Positions 16,434-24,369 of a stretch of 64,000 nt of DNA are shown piece after piece. Origin of the DNA: JAWKIW01 sp046331175 (GTDB lineage: Bacteria > Actinomycetota > Acidimicrobiia > Acidimicrobiales > Acidimicrobilacustridaceae); the NCBI GenBank assembly GCA_046331175.1, contig JAXLRI010000003.1, positions 372,001-436,000 on the forward strand. Direction: 5' to 3'. The notes under the pieces were generated by a model. That model ran no database searches. It saw only the letters and a program-made list of their open reading frames with translations, and had not been told where the DNA came from. Made by a program: the position numbers and the translations under genes. Positions within the stretch are counted from its first letter, which is position 1; the number at the start of each line of letters is the position of its first letter.

Positions 16434-17443
16434 GCGACCTCATCCGCGTCCCGGTCGGCCTCGACGACCGGGCCTACGACGTCCTCGTCGGCCCCGGTGC
16501 CCGCCACGAGCTGGCGTCGGTCGTCCCCGCCGGCGCCAAGCGGGTCGCCGTCATCACCCAGGAGGGCCTCCCCGTCGAGGTCGACCCGGGTCGCGAGCAC
16601 CGCGTGTTCACCATGGGCGACGGCGAGCAGGCCAAGAGCCTCGCCACCGTCGAGCGCCTCTGCCGCGAGCTGGCGCAGTGGGGGCTCACCCGGGGCGACG
16701 CGGTGGTGGCCGTGGGCGGTGGCATCGTCACCGACACCGGCGGGTTCACGGCCGCCGTCTACCACCGGGGCGTGCCGGTGGTGTTCGTCTCCACCACCCT
16801 CCTCGGCCAGATCGACGCCGCCATCGGCGGCAAGACCGGCGTGAACCTTCCCGAGGGCAAGAACCTCGTGGGTGCCTTCTGGCAGCCGAGCGCGGTGCTG
16901 TGCGACACCGACCTGCTCGCCACCATGCCGCCGCGCGAGTACCGCTCCGGGCTGGGCGAGCTGGCCAAGTACCACTTCCTCGGCGGCGGCGACCTCGACG
17001 CCCTGCCGCTGGCCGAGCGGGTGGCCGCCTGCGTGCGCATCAAGGCCGAGGTCGTCGCCGCCGACGAGCGCGAGGGCGGTCGCCGGGCCACGTTGAACTA
17101 CGGCCACACGCTGGCCCACGCCCTCGAGACCGCGGGCCAGTACGACCTGCGCCACGGCGAGGCCGTGGCCGTGGGGCTCGTCTTCGCCGCCGAGCTGGCC
17201 GAGGTGCTGGGCCGCATCGACGCCGACCGGGTCGCCGAGCACCGCCGCGTCGTCGGCGCCTACGACCTCCCGGGCCGTCTGCCCGCCGGCGTCGACGTCG
17301 ACGAGCTGGTGGCGCTGTTCGCCCGGGACAAGAAGGCCGTCGACGGCGTCACCTTCGTGCTCGACGGCCCCGACGGGGTCGAGTCGGTCACCGACGTGCC
17401 CCGCGCCGCCGTCGACGAGGCCTTCCGGAGGATCACGCCATGA
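16430..17443 (+). CDS. aroB: 3-Dehydroquinate synthase
   Basis: NAD- and metal-dependent cyclisation of DAHP to 3-dehydroquinate. The 337 residues show DGEQAKSL, the NAD-binding GGGIVTDTGGFTAAVYHRG, the catalytic lysine block GKTGVNLPEGKNLVGAF, ELAKYHFL, and the metal His residues in NYGHTLAHALE and RHGEAVAVG. The GTG start overlaps aroK. The 3' end GGAGGATCACGCCATGA carries a Shine-Dalgarno and the start of the mini-ORF that follows; this segment is repeated twice more before aroQ. Confidence 0.95.
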   Translation: MSDLIRVPVGLDDRAYDVLVGPGARHELASVVPAGAKRVAVITQEGLPVEVDPGREHRVFTMGDGEQAKSLATVERLCRELAQWGLTRGDAVVAVGGGIVTDTGGFTAAVYHRGVPVVFVSTTLLGQIDAAIGGKTGVNLPEGKNLVGAFWQPSAVLCDTDLLATMPPREYRSGLGELAKYHFLGGGDLDALPLAERVAACVRIKAEVVAADEREGGRRATLNYGHTLAHALETAGQYDLRHGEAVAVGLVFAAELAEVLGRIDADRVAEHRRVVGAYDLPGRLPAGVDVDELVALFARDKKAVDGVTFVLDGPDGVESVTDVPRAAVDEAFRRITP

Positions 17444-17566
17444 GCGCGCCCGCACCCCGAGCCCCGGGTCGCCCACGAGCGTCGGAGGACCACGCCATGA
17501 GCGCGCCCGCACCCCGCGCCGGGGTCACCCACGAGCGTCGGAGGGCCACGCCATGAGCGCGCCGGC
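17427..17566 (+). repeat. Triplicated translation-initiation region at the aroB-aroQ junction
   Basis: Three copies of a segment GGAGGnnCACGCCATGAGCG occur with ATGs at 17440, 17497 and 17553, spaced 57 and 56 nt. The stretch between copies (about CGCACCCCG ... GGTC ... CCCACGAGCGTC) is also repeated. Only the third ATG is in the aroQ frame; the first two are in one frame with each other and define the mini-ORF. Confidence 0.85.
17440..17556 (+). CDS. Bridging mini-ORF between aroB and aroQ (38 codons)
   Basis: ATG at 17440 overlaps the aroB stop (ATGA) and the TGA at 17554-17556 overlaps the aroQ start (ATGA). The peptide begins MSAPAPRAPGRPRASED and restarts internally at the second repeat copy (MSAPAPRAG). 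Each potential start has a GGAGG-type Shine-Dalgarno 7 nt upstream. The ORF exists only because the initiation region was duplicated. It may simply keep ribosomes moving from aroB to aroQ; no protein function is suggested by the sequence. Confidence 0.4.
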   Translation: MSAPAPRAPGRPRASEDHAMSAPAPRAGVTHERRRATP

Positions 17567-18014
17567 ATCGCCCGTCGTGCTCCTGCTGTCGGGCCCCAAC
17601 CTCAACCTGCTCGGGTCCCGCGAACCCGAGGTCTACGGCACCGCCACCCTCGCCGACCACGAGGCCACCGCCCGCGCCGTCGCCGAGGCCCACGGCCTCG
17701 TGCTCGAGCACCTGCAGTCCAACCACGAGGGCGACCTCATCGACGCCATCCACGGCGCCCGGGGTCGGTGCGCCGCCATCGTCATCAACCCGGGTGCGTT
17801 CACCCACTACGCCTGGGGCATCCACGACGCCCTCGCCGCCTTCGACGGGCCGGTGGTCGAGCTCCACCTGTCCAACCCGCACACCCGCGAGGCGTGGCGG
17901 CACACCTCCGTCGTCGCACCCGTTGCCACCGGCACCGTCGCCGGGTTCGGCGGCGACGGCTACCGCCTGTCCCTCGAGGCCGTGGCGGCGCTGCTCGCCG
18001 GCGGAGGGGCCTGA
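17553..18014 (+). CDS. aroQ: 3-Dehydroquinate dehydratase, type II
   Basis: Type II dehydroquinase that removes water from 3-dehydroquinate by way of an enolate. The 153 residues carry the whole active site: GPNLNLLGSREPEVYG with Arg23 and the catalytic Tyr28, SNHEG, INPGAFTHYAWGI with the Asn and His of the oxyanion site, and VELHLSNPHTREAWRHTS. Third copy of the triplicated initiation region supplies its Shine-Dalgarno (GGAGGG at 17540-17545) and ATG. It lies last in the aro cluster, followed by a peptidase gene 2 nt later. Confidence 0.95.
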   Translation: MSAPASPVVLLLSGPNLNLLGSREPEVYGTATLADHEATARAVAEAHGLVLEHLQSNHEGDLIDAIHGARGRCAAIVINPGAFTHYAWGIHDALAAFDGPVVELHLSNPHTREAWRHTSVVAPVATGTVAGFGGDGYRLSLEAVAALLAGGGA

Positions 18015-18016
18015 AC

Positions 18017-19177
18017 GTGGCCGCCGAGGCGTTCGAGCCCGCCGACGCGGTCGAGCCGCCCGAGGTGCCCGATCTCGCGGCGCTGCCGCCGATGGACGTG
18101 GCCGCGCGGGTCGAGCGGCTGCGAGCCGGCCTCGACGCCGCCGGCTGCGACGCGCTGCTCGTCACCCACCTGGTCAACGTCCGGTACCTCACCGGGTTCA
18201 CCGGCTCGGCCGGGCTGCTGCTCGTGACCGGCGACGACCTCCTCTTCGTCTCCGACGGCCGCTACCGCGACCAGGCCGCCGAGCAGCTCGACGCCGCCGG
18301 GGTGCGGGCCCGCATCGAGATCACCGGCACCGAGCAGCGCCAGGTCGTGGCCCTTGCCGTCGCCGACGCCGGTGTCGCCCGCCTCGGCCTCGAGGCCGAC
18401 CACGTCACCTGGGCCCAGCAGCGGCGCTACGCCGACGAGTGGTTCAGCGGCGCCGAGCTGGTCGCCACCTCGGCCGTGGTCGAGCAGCTCCGCCTGGTCA
18501 AGGACGCCGGCGAGGTGGCCCGCATGGAGGCGGCGGCGGCCATCGCCGACGCCGCCCTGGCCCGGGTGCAGCCGCTGCTGTGGCGCGAGCCCACCGAGGC
18601 CGAGGTCGCCCTCGACCTCGACACCGAGATGCGCCGCCTCGGCGCCTCGGGCCCGTCGTTCGAGACGATCGTGGCCGCCGGGCCCAACGGCGCCAAGCCC
18701 CACGCCCGCCCGTCGGCCCGCCGCATCCGCGAGGGCGACCTGGTGGTGATCGACTTCGGCGCGGTGGTCGACGGCTACTGCTCGGACATGACCCGCACCG
18801 TCGTCGTCGGCGAGCCGAGCGCCGACCAGCGGCGGCAGTGGGACGTGGTGGCCGAGGCCCAGCAGGCCGGCGTCGACGCCGTCGCCCCCGGGGTCTCGAC
18901 CGTCGAGGTCGACCGGGCCTGCCGGTCGGTCATCGCCGCCGCCGGCTGGGGCGAGGCGTTCCTGCACGCCACCGGCCACGGCGTGGGCCTCGACATCCAC
19001 GAGGCGCCTCGGGTGGCCGCGACGGGCGATGCTACGCTCGCCGCCGGCCACGTCGTCACCGTCGAGCCGGGGGTCTACCTCCCCGAGCGCGGTGGGGTGC
19101 GCATCGAGGACACCCTCCTCGTCACCACCGACGGCTGCCGAGCGCTCACCCGCACGCCCAAGCGCGCCGCGGTGTGA
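18017..19177 (+). CDS. Xaa-Pro aminopeptidase (M24B metallopeptidase)
   Basis: Cytoplasmic aminopeptidase acting before proline, 386 residues. The N-terminal creatinase-like domain (LLVTHLVNVRYLTGFTGSAG) is followed by a pita-bread M24 domain with the five dinuclear-metal ligands: Asp in VVIDFGAVVDGYCSD, Asp in DMTRTV, His in HATGHGVGLDIHE, Glu in TVEPGVYL and Glu in RIEDT. The GTG at 18017 has GGAGG at 18003-18007 and sits 2 nt after the aroQ stop. A pepQ-type gene between aroQ and efp is standard in actinobacteria and Firmicutes. Confidence 0.93.
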   Translation: MAAEAFEPADAVEPPEVPDLAALPPMDVAARVERLRAGLDAAGCDALLVTHLVNVRYLTGFTGSAGLLLVTGDDLLFVSDGRYRDQAAEQLDAAGVRARIEITGTEQRQVVALAVADAGVARLGLEADHVTWAQQRRYADEWFSGAELVATSAVVEQLRLVKDAGEVARMEAAAAIADAALARVQPLLWREPTEAEVALDLDTEMRRLGASGPSFETIVAAGPNGAKPHARPSARRIREGDLVVIDFGAVVDGYCSDMTRTVVVGEPSADQRRQWDVVAEAQQAGVDAVAPGVSTVEVDRACRSVIAAAGWGEAFLHATGHGVGLDIHEAPRVAATGDATLAAGHVVTVEPGVYLPERGGVRIEDTLLVTTDGCRALTRTPKRAAV

Positions 19178-19225
19178 TCCGGGCCGACGGCCCGGCCCGA
19201 CCAGGAAGGACCACGGAACCCCGCG

Positions 19226-19789
19226 ATGGCTGCGATCACCACCAACGACCTCAAGAACGGCATGACCCTCGACCTCGACGACGGGCTGTTCCAGGTGGTC
19301 GAGTTCCAGCACGTCAAGCCGGGCAAGGGCGGGGCCTTCGTGCGCACCACCCTCAAGAACGCCCGCTCCGGCGCGGTGCTCGAGCGCACCTTCCGGGCCG
19401 GTGAGAAGGTCGAGCGGGCCGTCATCGACAAGCGCGAGATGCAGTACCTCTACCGCGACGGCGACGACTACGTCTTCATGGACAACGCGTCCTACGACCA
19501 GCTGAACGTCGGCCCCGCGCAGCTGGGCGACGCCGCCAGCTACCTGATCGAGGGCGCCTCGCCGGTCCTGCTCATGTACCGAGACGAGATCGTGGGCGTC
19601 GACATGCCGGCCGCCGTCGAGCTGGTCGTCGCCGACACCGAGCCGGGCGTGCAGGGCGACCGCGTCTCGGGCGCCCGCAAGCCGGCCACCCTCGAGACCG
19701 GGCTGGTCGTGCAGGTCCCGCTGTTCATCAACCCGGGCGAGAAGGTCAAGGTCGACACCCGATCGGGCGAGTACCTGGGCAAGGCGTGA
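19226..19789 (+). CDS. efp: Translation elongation factor P
   Basis: Rescues ribosomes stalled at polyproline runs. The 187 residues form the KOW-like domain I and two OB domains. The tip loop is KPGKGGAF with Lys34 at the usual place, so the E. coli-type modification site is conserved, although no modification genes lie in this window. Domain end is the family motif VDTRSGEYLGKA. The ATG at 19226 has AGGAAGGA about 17 nt upstream, which is far, so initiation may depend on mRNA folding. The stop overlaps nusB. Confidence 0.96.
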   Translation: MAAITTNDLKNGMTLDLDDGLFQVVEFQHVKPGKGGAFVRTTLKNARSGAVLERTFRAGEKVERAVIDKREMQYLYRDGDDYVFMDNASYDQLNVGPAQLGDAASYLIEGASPVLLMYRDEIVGVDMPAAVELVVADTEPGVQGDRVSGARKPATLETGLVVQVPLFINPGEKVKVDTRSGEYLGKA

Positions 19790-20208
19790 GCGCCTACCAG
19801 GGCGGCATCGGCTCGCGGCGCGAGGCGCGCGAGCGGGCCCTGGCGCTGCTCTACGAGGCCGAGGTCAAGGACCGGCCGGTGGCCGACGTGCTCGCCGAGC
19901 TGCCGGTCGAGCCCGAGCCGTTCGCCGTCGAGCTGGTCACCGGCGTCGACGAGCACCGCCCCGAGCTCGACGCCCTGCTCGGGCGCTTCGCCCGCGACTG
20001 GCCCGTCGACCGGATGCCGGCGCTCGACCGCGCCGTGCTGCGGATGGGGTGCTTCGAGCTGTGCCACCGGCCCGATGTGCCCACCGGCGCCGTGCTGTCC
20101 GAGGCCGTCGAGCTGGCGTCGGCCTACTCCACCGACGACTCCGGGCGGTTCGTCAACGGCGTCCTGTCGGCCATCGCCGCCGAGGTCCGTCCCTCCGACG
20201 AGGTCTGA
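19786..20208 (+). CDS. nusB: Transcription antitermination factor NusB
   Basis: RNA-binding subunit (with S10/NusE) of the antitermination complex on rRNA operons. The 140-residue all-helical protein shows RREARERALALLYEAEV at the N-terminus and the C-terminal signature VLSEAVELASAYSTDDSGRFVNGVLSAIA. GTG start overlapping efp (GTGA), so efp and nusB are translationally coupled. It is followed by a promoter and leader for the pyrimidine operon, not by a direct coupling. Confidence 0.94.
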   Translation: MSAYQGGIGSRREARERALALLYEAEVKDRPVADVLAELPVEPEPFAVELVTGVDEHRPELDALLGRFARDWPVDRMPALDRAVLRMGCFELCHRPDVPTGAVLSEAVELASAYSTDDSGRFVNGVLSAIAAEVRPSDEV

Positions 20209-20254
20209 TGCACGAATCTGGGATCTCACGTTCCGGTTCGGCTCGGGGTGCTGC

Positions 20255-20260
20255 TAGGGT
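20255..20260 (+). promoter_or_regulatory. -10 element of the pyrimidine operon promoter
   Basis: TAGGGT lies 58 nt before the pyrR GTG. Transcription would begin near 20267, giving a leader of roughly 50 nt that contains the PyrR-binding loop. A TTCCGG at 20231-20236 with an 18-nt spacer could be the -35; this is weak. Confidence 0.5.
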
Positions 20261-20282
20261 CGGCTCCTGACCGTGAAGTGGG

Positions 20283-20295
20283 TCCGGTGAGGCCC
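20283..20295 (+). promoter_or_regulatory. PyrR-binding loop in the pyr operon leader RNA
   Basis: UCCGGUGAGGCCC matches the PyrR-binding loop consensus UCCNGNGAGGY at every fixed position and is flanked by GGG (20280-20282) and CCC (20293-20295) that can form the stem. The Shine-Dalgarno AGGAAGGA begins 8 nt further on at 20303. In mycobacteria a similar loop lets PyrR with UMP repress translation of the first gene; the same control is inferred here. Confidence 0.8.
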
Positions 20296-20318
20296 GTACG
20301 GCAGGAAGGACCACGCGA

Positions 20319-20885
20319 GTGGCAGAGCGCGAACGCCGGTTGACGCCCCCGTATGGGGGCGTTTTCGTTGCCCGGACCCGGGTGATGACCGCCGACGACA
20401 TGCACCGGGCCGTGTGGCGGATGGCCCACGAGGTCGTCGAGCGCAACCACGGCCTCGACGACGTCGTGCTGGTCGGCCTGCAGACCGGGGGCGTGCCGGC
20501 GGCCCGGGCCCTGGCCGACGCCCTCCACGACATCGAGCAGTTCGACGTGCCGGTCGGCACCCTCGACGTCGCCTTCTACCGCGACGACATCGGGCTGCGG
20601 CCGGTGCTGCCCGAAGCCGTCACCGACATCCCGTTCGACCTCGACGGCCGGGTCGTCGTGCTCGTCGACGACGTGCTGTTCACCGGTCGCACCATCCGGG
20701 CCGCCCTCGACGCCCTCACCGACTTCGGTCGGGCCCGGGCCGTGCAGCTGGCCGTCATGGTCGACCGGGGCCACCGCGAGCTGCCGATCCGGCCCGACTA
20801 CGTCGGCAAGAACCTCCCGACGCGCCGCGACGAGGTCGTCAACGTGTCGGCCGAGGGGGTCGACCTCGGGGAGATGGTCAAGTGA
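20319..20885 (+). CDS. pyrR: PyrR: pyrimidine operon RNA-binding regulator / uracil phosphoribosyltransferase
   Basis: PRPP-fold protein of 188 residues. The PRPP loop is VVVLVDDVLFTGRTIRAALDAL, with RMAHEVVERN at the N-terminus and VDRGHRELPIRPDYVGKN at the C-terminus, all typical of PyrR. The GTG at 20319 has AGGAAGGA 8 nt upstream. The N-terminal VARTRVMTADDM aligns with the start of B. subtilis PyrR, which supports a start before the alternative ATG at 20385. This means the terminator hairpin at 20343-20369 lies inside the coding region (residues LTPPYGGVFV). It begins the pyr operon, which PyrR presumably controls through the leader. Confidence 0.93.
   Translation: MAERERRLTPPYGGVFVARTRVMTADDMHRAVWRMAHEVVERNHGLDDVVLVGLQTGGVPAARALADALHDIEQFDVPVGTLDVAFYRDDIGLRPVLPEAVTDIPFDLDGRVVVLVDDVLFTGRTIRAALDALTDFGRARAVQLAVMVDRGHRELPIRPDYVGKNLPTRRDEVVNVSAEGVDLGEMVK
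20343..20369 (+). terminator. Intrinsic terminator (attenuator) within the 5' end of pyrR
   Basis: ACGCCCCC-GTAT-GGGGGCGT is a perfect 8-bp stem with a 4-nt loop, followed by TTTCGTT. It lies 48 nt after the PyrR-binding loop and 24 nt inside the pyrR reading frame. Ribosomes reading pyrR would cover the stem; if PyrR blocks translation the hairpin would be free to form. Confidence 0.75.
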
Positions 20886-20944
20886 CCGCCCGCCGGCTGC
20901 TCGCCGAGCCGGTGGGCCGCACCGGGGGAGGGTCCACGCCGTGA
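20882..20944 (+). CDS. Bridging mini-ORF between pyrR and pyrB (20 codons)
   Basis: GTG at 20882 overlaps the pyrR stop (GTGA) and the TGA at 20942-20944 overlaps the pyrB GTG (GTGA). The peptide begins MTARRLLAEPVGR and ends GGGSTP. A GGGGGAGGG Shine-Dalgarno for pyrB lies inside its last codons. No function is evident beyond linking translation. Confidence 0.35.
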   Translation: MTARRLLAEPVGRTGGGSTP

Positions 20945-21870
20945 AGCACCTCCTGTCCGTGGCCGACCTGGGCGCCGACGGCATCGACGAGCTGCTCCGG
21001 CTCACCGACTCGTTCGTCGAGGTGTCCGAGCGCACCATCCCGAAGGTCCCGGCCCTGCGGGGCAAGACGGTGGTCTCGCTGTTCTTCGAGGACTCCACCC
21101 GCACCCGGCTCTCGTTCGAGACGGCGGCCAAGCGCCTGTCGGCCGACACCATGAACTTCTCCGTGTCCACCTCGTCGGTCAAGAAGGGCGAGTCGCTGCG
21201 CGACACCGTCGAGACCATCGAGGCCATGGGCGTGCACGCCATCGTGGTCCGCCACGCGTCGGCCGGCGTGCCGCTGCAGATCGCCAACTGGGCCACCTCG
21301 TCGGTGATCAACGCCGGCGACGGCTGGCACGAGCACCCCACCCAGGCGCTGCTCGACTGCTACACGATCCGCCAGCACCTCGGCGAGGTGGCCGGCAAGC
21401 GCATCGCCATCGTCGGCGACGTCAAGCACAGCCGGGTGGCCCGCTCCGACGTCAGCGCCTTCTCGCTCCTGGGGGCCGAGGTCACCCTGGTCGCGCCGCC
21501 CACGTTGCTGCCGCCCCGCCTCGACGGCTGGCCGGTCACCGTCAGCCACGACCTCGACGCCGTGCTGCCCGAGGTCGACGTGGTCTACCTGCTGCGCATG
21601 CAGCGCGAGCGCATGACCGAGGCGCTGGTCCCGTCGCTGCGCGAGTACACGGCCCGGTACGGGCTCACGCTGGCCCGGTCGCAGCTGCTGTCGCCCAAGG
21701 CCATCGTCATGCACCCCGGTCCCATGAACCGGGGTGTCGAGATCGCCGCCGAGGTGGCCGACCTGCCCACCTCCCACATCGTCGACCAGGTCCGCAACGG
21801 CGTCGCCGTCCGCATGGCGGTGCTGTTCCGGCTGCTCGGCTCGGCCCCCCAGGAGCTCATCGATGGCTGA
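20941..21870 (+). CDS. pyrB: Aspartate carbamoyltransferase catalytic chain
   Basis: Condenses carbamoyl phosphate with aspartate, the committed pyrimidine step. The 309 residues contain FFEDSTRTRLSFETAAKRL (carbamoyl phosphate site), SVKKGESLRDT, HEHPTQALLDCYTI (HPTQ), VGDVKHSRVARS, and the aspartate-side MHPGPMNRGVEI. No pyrI regulatory gene is near, as is usual outside enterobacteria. GTG start at the end of the mini-ORF; the stop overlaps pyrC by 8 nt. Confidence 0.96.
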   Translation: MKHLLSVADLGADGIDELLRLTDSFVEVSERTIPKVPALRGKTVVSLFFEDSTRTRLSFETAAKRLSADTMNFSVSTSSVKKGESLRDTVETIEAMGVHAIVVRHASAGVPLQIANWATSSVINAGDGWHEHPTQALLDCYTIRQHLGEVAGKRIAIVGDVKHSRVARSDVSAFSLLGAEVTLVAPPTLLPPRLDGWPVTVSHDLDAVLPEVDVVYLLRMQRERMTEALVPSLREYTARYGLTLARSQLLSPKAIVMHPGPMNRGVEIAAEVADLPTSHIVDQVRNGVAVRMAVLFRLLGSAPQELIDG

Positions 21871-23158
21871 TCCCACCCTCGTGATCCGCGGCGGCCGGGT
21901 CGTCGACCAGGACGGCGAGCGCGTCGCCGACGTGGTGGTCGACGACGACGGCACCATCGTCGAGGTCGGCCCCGACCTCGACGCCGCCGGCACCGGCGCC
22001 CGGGTCCTCGACGCCACCGGTTGCATCGTCAGCCCCGGCTTCGTCGACGTCCACGTCCACCTCCGCGAACCCGGCCAGGAGGACGCCGAGACGATCGAGA
22101 GCGGGGCGCGCTGCGCCGCCCGCGGCGGCTACACGGCCATCGTGGCCATGCCCAACACCTCGCCGGCCATCGACTCGGCCGCCGTCGCCCGCCAGGTGCT
22201 CGAGACCGGCCGCACCGCCGTCTGCGACGTCCACACCTCGGCGGCGGTCACCATCGGCCGCCAGGGCGAGGCGCTGTCGCCGATGGCCGAGCTGGCCGAG
22301 CTGGGCGTGCGGCTGTTCACCGACGACGGCGCGGGCGTGCAGGACGAGCGGCTCATGCGTCGGGCCATGGAGTACGGCCGGGCCCTCGACGTCACCCTGG
22401 CCCAGCACTGCGAGGTCGAGTCGCTGGCCTCCGGCGGCCACATGAACGAGGGCGTGTGGTCCTCGCGCCTGGGCATCCCCGGCATCCCGGCCGAGGCCGA
22501 GGAGCTCATGGTCAGCCGCGACATCGCCCTCGCCCGCCTCACCGGGGCCCGGATCCACTTCCAGCACCTGTCCACCGCCCGCTCGGTCGAGCTGGTGCGG
22601 GCGGCCAAGGCGGCCGGCCTGCCGGTCACCGCCGAGGCCACCACCCACCACTTCACGCTCACCGACGCGTGCTGCGCCGGCTACGACCCGGTGTTCAAGG
22701 TGAACCCGCCCCTGCGGACCGACGACGACGTGGCGGCGGTGAAGGAGGGGCTGGCCGACGGGACGATCGACGCCATCGCCACCGACCACGCCCCCCACAC
22801 CCAGCACGCCAAGGAGCGGCCCTTCGACCAGGCGCCGCCGGGCATGCTCGGCCTCGAGACGGCCCTGGCCCTGTCGCTCACCGAGCTCGACCTGCCGTTG
22901 GTCGACCTGGTCGGCCTGCTCAGCTGGCGCCCGGCCGCCATCGCCGGCATCGCCGACCACCAGGGCCGGCCGGTGGCCCCTGGCAGCCCGGCCAACCTCG
23001 CCGTGTTCGACCCCGCGACCGCGTGGACGGTCGATCCGGCCGACACCGCCAGCCGCAGTCGCAACACGCCCTACGCCGGGCGGGCCGTCACCGGTCGCGT
23101 CCGCCACACCATCCTCGACGGCGAGCCGGTCGTGGTCGACGGCGAGGTGCAGCGATGA
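21863..23158 (+). CDS. pyrC: Dihydroorotase
   Basis: Zinc amidohydrolase that closes the dihydroorotate ring, class I type of 431 residues. Metal and active-site motifs are DVHVHLREPGQEDAET, LFTDDGAG, AQHCE, HFQHLST and IATDHAPHTQHAKE. The ATG at 21863 lies within the last codons of pyrB (8-nt overlap), so translation is coupled. Amidohydrolases of this class often pack against PyrB. The stop overlaps a mini-ORF that runs to carA. Confidence 0.95.
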   Translation: MADPTLVIRGGRVVDQDGERVADVVVDDDGTIVEVGPDLDAAGTGARVLDATGCIVSPGFVDVHVHLREPGQEDAETIESGARCAARGGYTAIVAMPNTSPAIDSAAVARQVLETGRTAVCDVHTSAAVTIGRQGEALSPMAELAELGVRLFTDDGAGVQDERLMRRAMEYGRALDVTLAQHCEVESLASGGHMNEGVWSSRLGIPGIPAEAEELMVSRDIALARLTGARIHFQHLSTARSVELVRAAKAAGLPVTAEATTHHFTLTDACCAGYDPVFKVNPPLRTDDDVAAVKEGLADGTIDAIATDHAPHTQHAKERPFDQAPPGMLGLETALALSLTELDLPLVDLVGLLSWRPAAIAGIADHQGRPVAPGSPANLAVFDPATAWTVDPADTASRSRNTPYAGRAVTGRVRHTILDGEPVVVDGEVQR

Positions 23159-23238
23159 GCGCCACCACGGGGCAGCGCCCGAGCCCGAGCCCGAGCCCGA
23201 CCCCCATCCCCGCGACCGATCCGGAGGCACGGCCATGA
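23155..23238 (+). CDS. Bridging mini-ORF between pyrC and carA (27 codons)
   Basis: ATG at 23155 overlaps the pyrC stop (ATGA) and the TGA at 23236-23238 overlaps the carA start (ATGA). The peptide begins MSATTGQRP, continues with a PSPSPSPTP stretch encoded by a 6-bp repeat, and ends DPEARP. Its beginning GAGGTGCAGCGATGAGCG resembles that of carA GAGGCACGGCCATGAGCG, suggesting a duplicated initiation region. Confidence 0.38.
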   Translation: MSATTGQRPSPSPSPTPIPATDPEARP

Positions 23239-24326
23239 GCGTGCGCGAGGCCCTGCTGGTGCTGGCCGACGGCACCACCTTCGAGGGCGAGGCCATCGGC
23301 GCCGACGCGCCGGGCGGCGTCGCCGCCGGCGAGGTGGTGTTCAACACGGTCCTGTCCGGCTACCAGGAGGTCATCACCGACCCGTCCTACGCCGGGCAGA
23401 TCATCACCTTCACGTACCCCCACATCGGCAACTACGGGGTGACCGACGCCGACGACGAGTCGCGGCGGCCGTTCTGCCGGGGCGTGATCGTGCGCGACCT
23501 CGCCCGCCGCCGCAGCAGCTGGCGCAGCGAGGACGACCTCGATGCCCTGCTGCGCCGGTTCGGCGTCCCCGGCATCGCCGGCATCGACACCCGCCGCCTC
23601 ACCCGCCACATCCGCGAGGCGGGGGCCATGCCCGGCGCCTTCGGCACCGCCGACGCCGTCACCCTGAAGGCGGCGGCCGCTGCCGAGCCCGGCACCGACG
23701 GCATCGACCTGGTCGCCACCGTCACCACCGACGAGCCCTACACCTGGGGCGCCGGCCCCCGGCGCGTGGTCGCCTACGACTTCGGCATCAAGCGCACCAT
23801 CCTGCGCCACCTCGGCGAGATGGCCACGGTCGAGGTCGTGCCGGCGTCGACCCCGGCCGCCGACGTGCTCGCCCGCCGTCCCGACGGGGTGTTCCTGTCC
23901 AACGGGCCCGGTGACCCGGCCGCGGTCGCCGGCGCCGCCGACGCCATCGCGGGCCTGCTCGGCGAGGTGCCGGTGTTCGGCATCTGCCTCGGCCACCAGC
24001 TGCTGTCGACGGCGCTGGGCGGCTCCACCTTCAAGCTGCCCTTCGGCCACCACGGGGGCAACCACCCGGTGCGCCGACTCGCCACCGGCGGGATCGAGAT
24101 CACCAGCCAGAACCACAACTTCGCCGTCTCCGAGGACCCGATCGCCGGGGTCGAGGTGACCCACCGCAACCTCAACGACGGCGTCATCGAGGGCATCCGA
24201 GCCACCGACGTGCCCGCCTTTGGGGTGCAGTACCACCCCGAGGCCGGTCCCGGCCCCCACGACGCCCGCTACCTGTTCGACCTGTTCGCCGAACTCATCG
24301 ACGACCACGGGAAGGGACGACGCTGA
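23235..24326 (+). CDS. carA: Carbamoyl-phosphate synthase small subunit
   Basis: Glutaminase subunit that passes ammonia to CarB. The 363 residues have the CPSase N-terminal domain (GEVVFNTVLSGYQEVITDPSYAGQ) and a class I amidotransferase domain with the nucleophile Cys251 in FGICLGHQLL and the His-Glu pair in QYHPEAGPGPHD. Oxyanion loop SNGPGDP is intact. It starts at ATG 23235 with GGAGG upstream. The product serves both pyrimidine and arginine synthesis. Confidence 0.96.
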   Translation: MSVREALLVLADGTTFEGEAIGADAPGGVAAGEVVFNTVLSGYQEVITDPSYAGQIITFTYPHIGNYGVTDADDESRRPFCRGVIVRDLARRRSSWRSEDDLDALLRRFGVPGIAGIDTRRLTRHIREAGAMPGAFGTADAVTLKAAAAAEPGTDGIDLVATVTTDEPYTWGAGPRRVVAYDFGIKRTILRHLGEMATVEVVPASTPAADVLARRPDGVFLSNGPGDPAAVAGAADAIAGLLGEVPVFGICLGHQLLSTALGGSTFKLPFGHHGGNHPVRRLATGGIEITSQNHNFAVSEDPIAGVEVTHRNLNDGVIEGIRATDVPAFGVQYHPEAGPGPHDARYLFDLFAELIDDHGKGRR

Positions 24327-24369
24327 TGCGCCGCCACCACTGCCGCCCCCACCGGAAGGGATCTCGCTG

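Noticed and set aside
19174..19226. A bridging mini-ORF between the Xaa-Pro peptidase and efp
   Set aside because: The GTGA at the peptidase stop opens a frame that does not end on the efp start codon.
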